A stretch of 64,000 nucleotides of DNA from Streptococcus cristatus. GTDB lineage: Bacteria; Bacillota; Bacilli; Lactobacillales; Streptococcaceae. The position numbers were made by a program, and so were the translations under genes. Positions 63,920 through 64,000 of the stretch are shown here, piece after piece. The notes beneath the pieces were generated by a model. That model was not told the origin of the DNA. It ran no database searches and saw only the letters and a list, made by a program, of their open reading frames with translations. The stretch is taken from NCBI RefSeq assembly GCF_003943815.1, contig NZ_RJNA01000005.1:67078-131077 (forward strand). The letters are read 5' to 3'. Each line of letters opens with the position of its first letter. Within the stretch, counting starts at the first letter, position 1.

Positions 63920-63948
63920 AGTATAGTCTCCTTTACATCTTTTGTCAA
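63920..63948 (-). promoter_or_regulatory. Promoter of the XRE operon
   Basis: Minus strand TTGACA (63948-63943), 17 bp, TATACT (63925-63920), almost perfect consensus. Confidence 0.85.
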
Positions 63949-63966
63949 GAAGAAAGCGGCAAAAAA

Positions 63967-64000
63967 GAGGCTGGGACAAAAGTCCTAGCCTCTCAATTGT
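63967..64000 (+). repeat. 175-bp structured repeat, copy E (cut by window edge)
   Basis: First 34 bp of the repeat (GAGGCTGGGAC onward, identical to copy A for the part seen). Unlike A to D it is upstream of a gene (the XRE operon), not behind one, as far as the window shows. Confidence 0.85.

Overview
The window looks like chromosomal DNA of a viridans Streptococcus, most likely the sanguinis group. The evidence is SpxB-type pyruvate oxidase, a YSIRK-type M26 zinc metalloprotease with an N-terminal LPXTG, a ScaR/SloR-type metalloregulator, RelA-Dtd, an SsbB-type protein with a competence-type promoter box, MetE/MetF, moderate GC and AGGAGG ribosome sites. I see no rRNA, tRNA, phage, insertion sequence or CRISPR.

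Layout. (1) 1-10.6 kb: histidine utilisation. hutI (partial, minus) diverges from hutU-ftcD-fchA-fhs-hutD-permease-hutH, and hutG follows behind its own consensus promoter. hutH has an in-frame TGA at codon 24. FtcD/FchA/Fhs would pass the formimino carbon to tetrahydrofolate, while HutG offers a folate-free route. (2) 10.6-13.7 kb: a 1009-residue SARP/AAA/TPR regulator. (3) 13.8-17.1 kb: metE-metF with a MET-box-like site upstream. (4) 17.3-21.7 kb: unknown membrane proteins, an AI-2E-type permease and a PabB-PabC fusion. (5) 22-25.3 kb: an ABC-2 type exporter convergent with a two-component system. (6) 25.6-30.3 kb: a GH1 phospho-beta-glucosidase with a SemiSWEET, spxB with a cre site, and a GNAT. 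(7) 30.6-36 kb: SGNH hydrolase, HAD phosphatase, a DUF3114-like protein, a DtxR-family regulator, MarR-EVE and a nucleotidyltransferase. (8) 36.1-45.4 kb: a 3073-residue M26 metalloprotease with 29 18-residue repeats and eight G5 domains. (9) 45.5-54.5 kb: seven minus-strand genes, each overlapping the next (CDP-archaeol-synthase-like, dikinase, CDP-alcohol phosphatidyltransferase, phosphatidylserine decarboxylase, UbiA prenyltransferase, second dikinase, GNAT-like). (10) 54.9-64 kb: dtd, relA, a 46-residue membrane peptide, ssb, ytpR, a thioredoxin, pepA, a DUF1846 protein and an XRE/small-membrane-protein operon.

The best candidate for an undescribed system is region 9. It carries a complete aminophospholipid head-group route (CTP activation, head-group transfer, decarboxylation) beside a UbiA prenyltransferase and two ATP-dependent dikinases built like rifampicin phosphotransferase rather than PEP synthase. 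The first four of these enzyme classes are also those of archaeal ether-lipid synthesis. The second notable feature is a 175-bp repeat in four full copies and one partial copy, with three predicted hairpins, usually lying directly behind a gene so that its first hairpin can act as a terminator.
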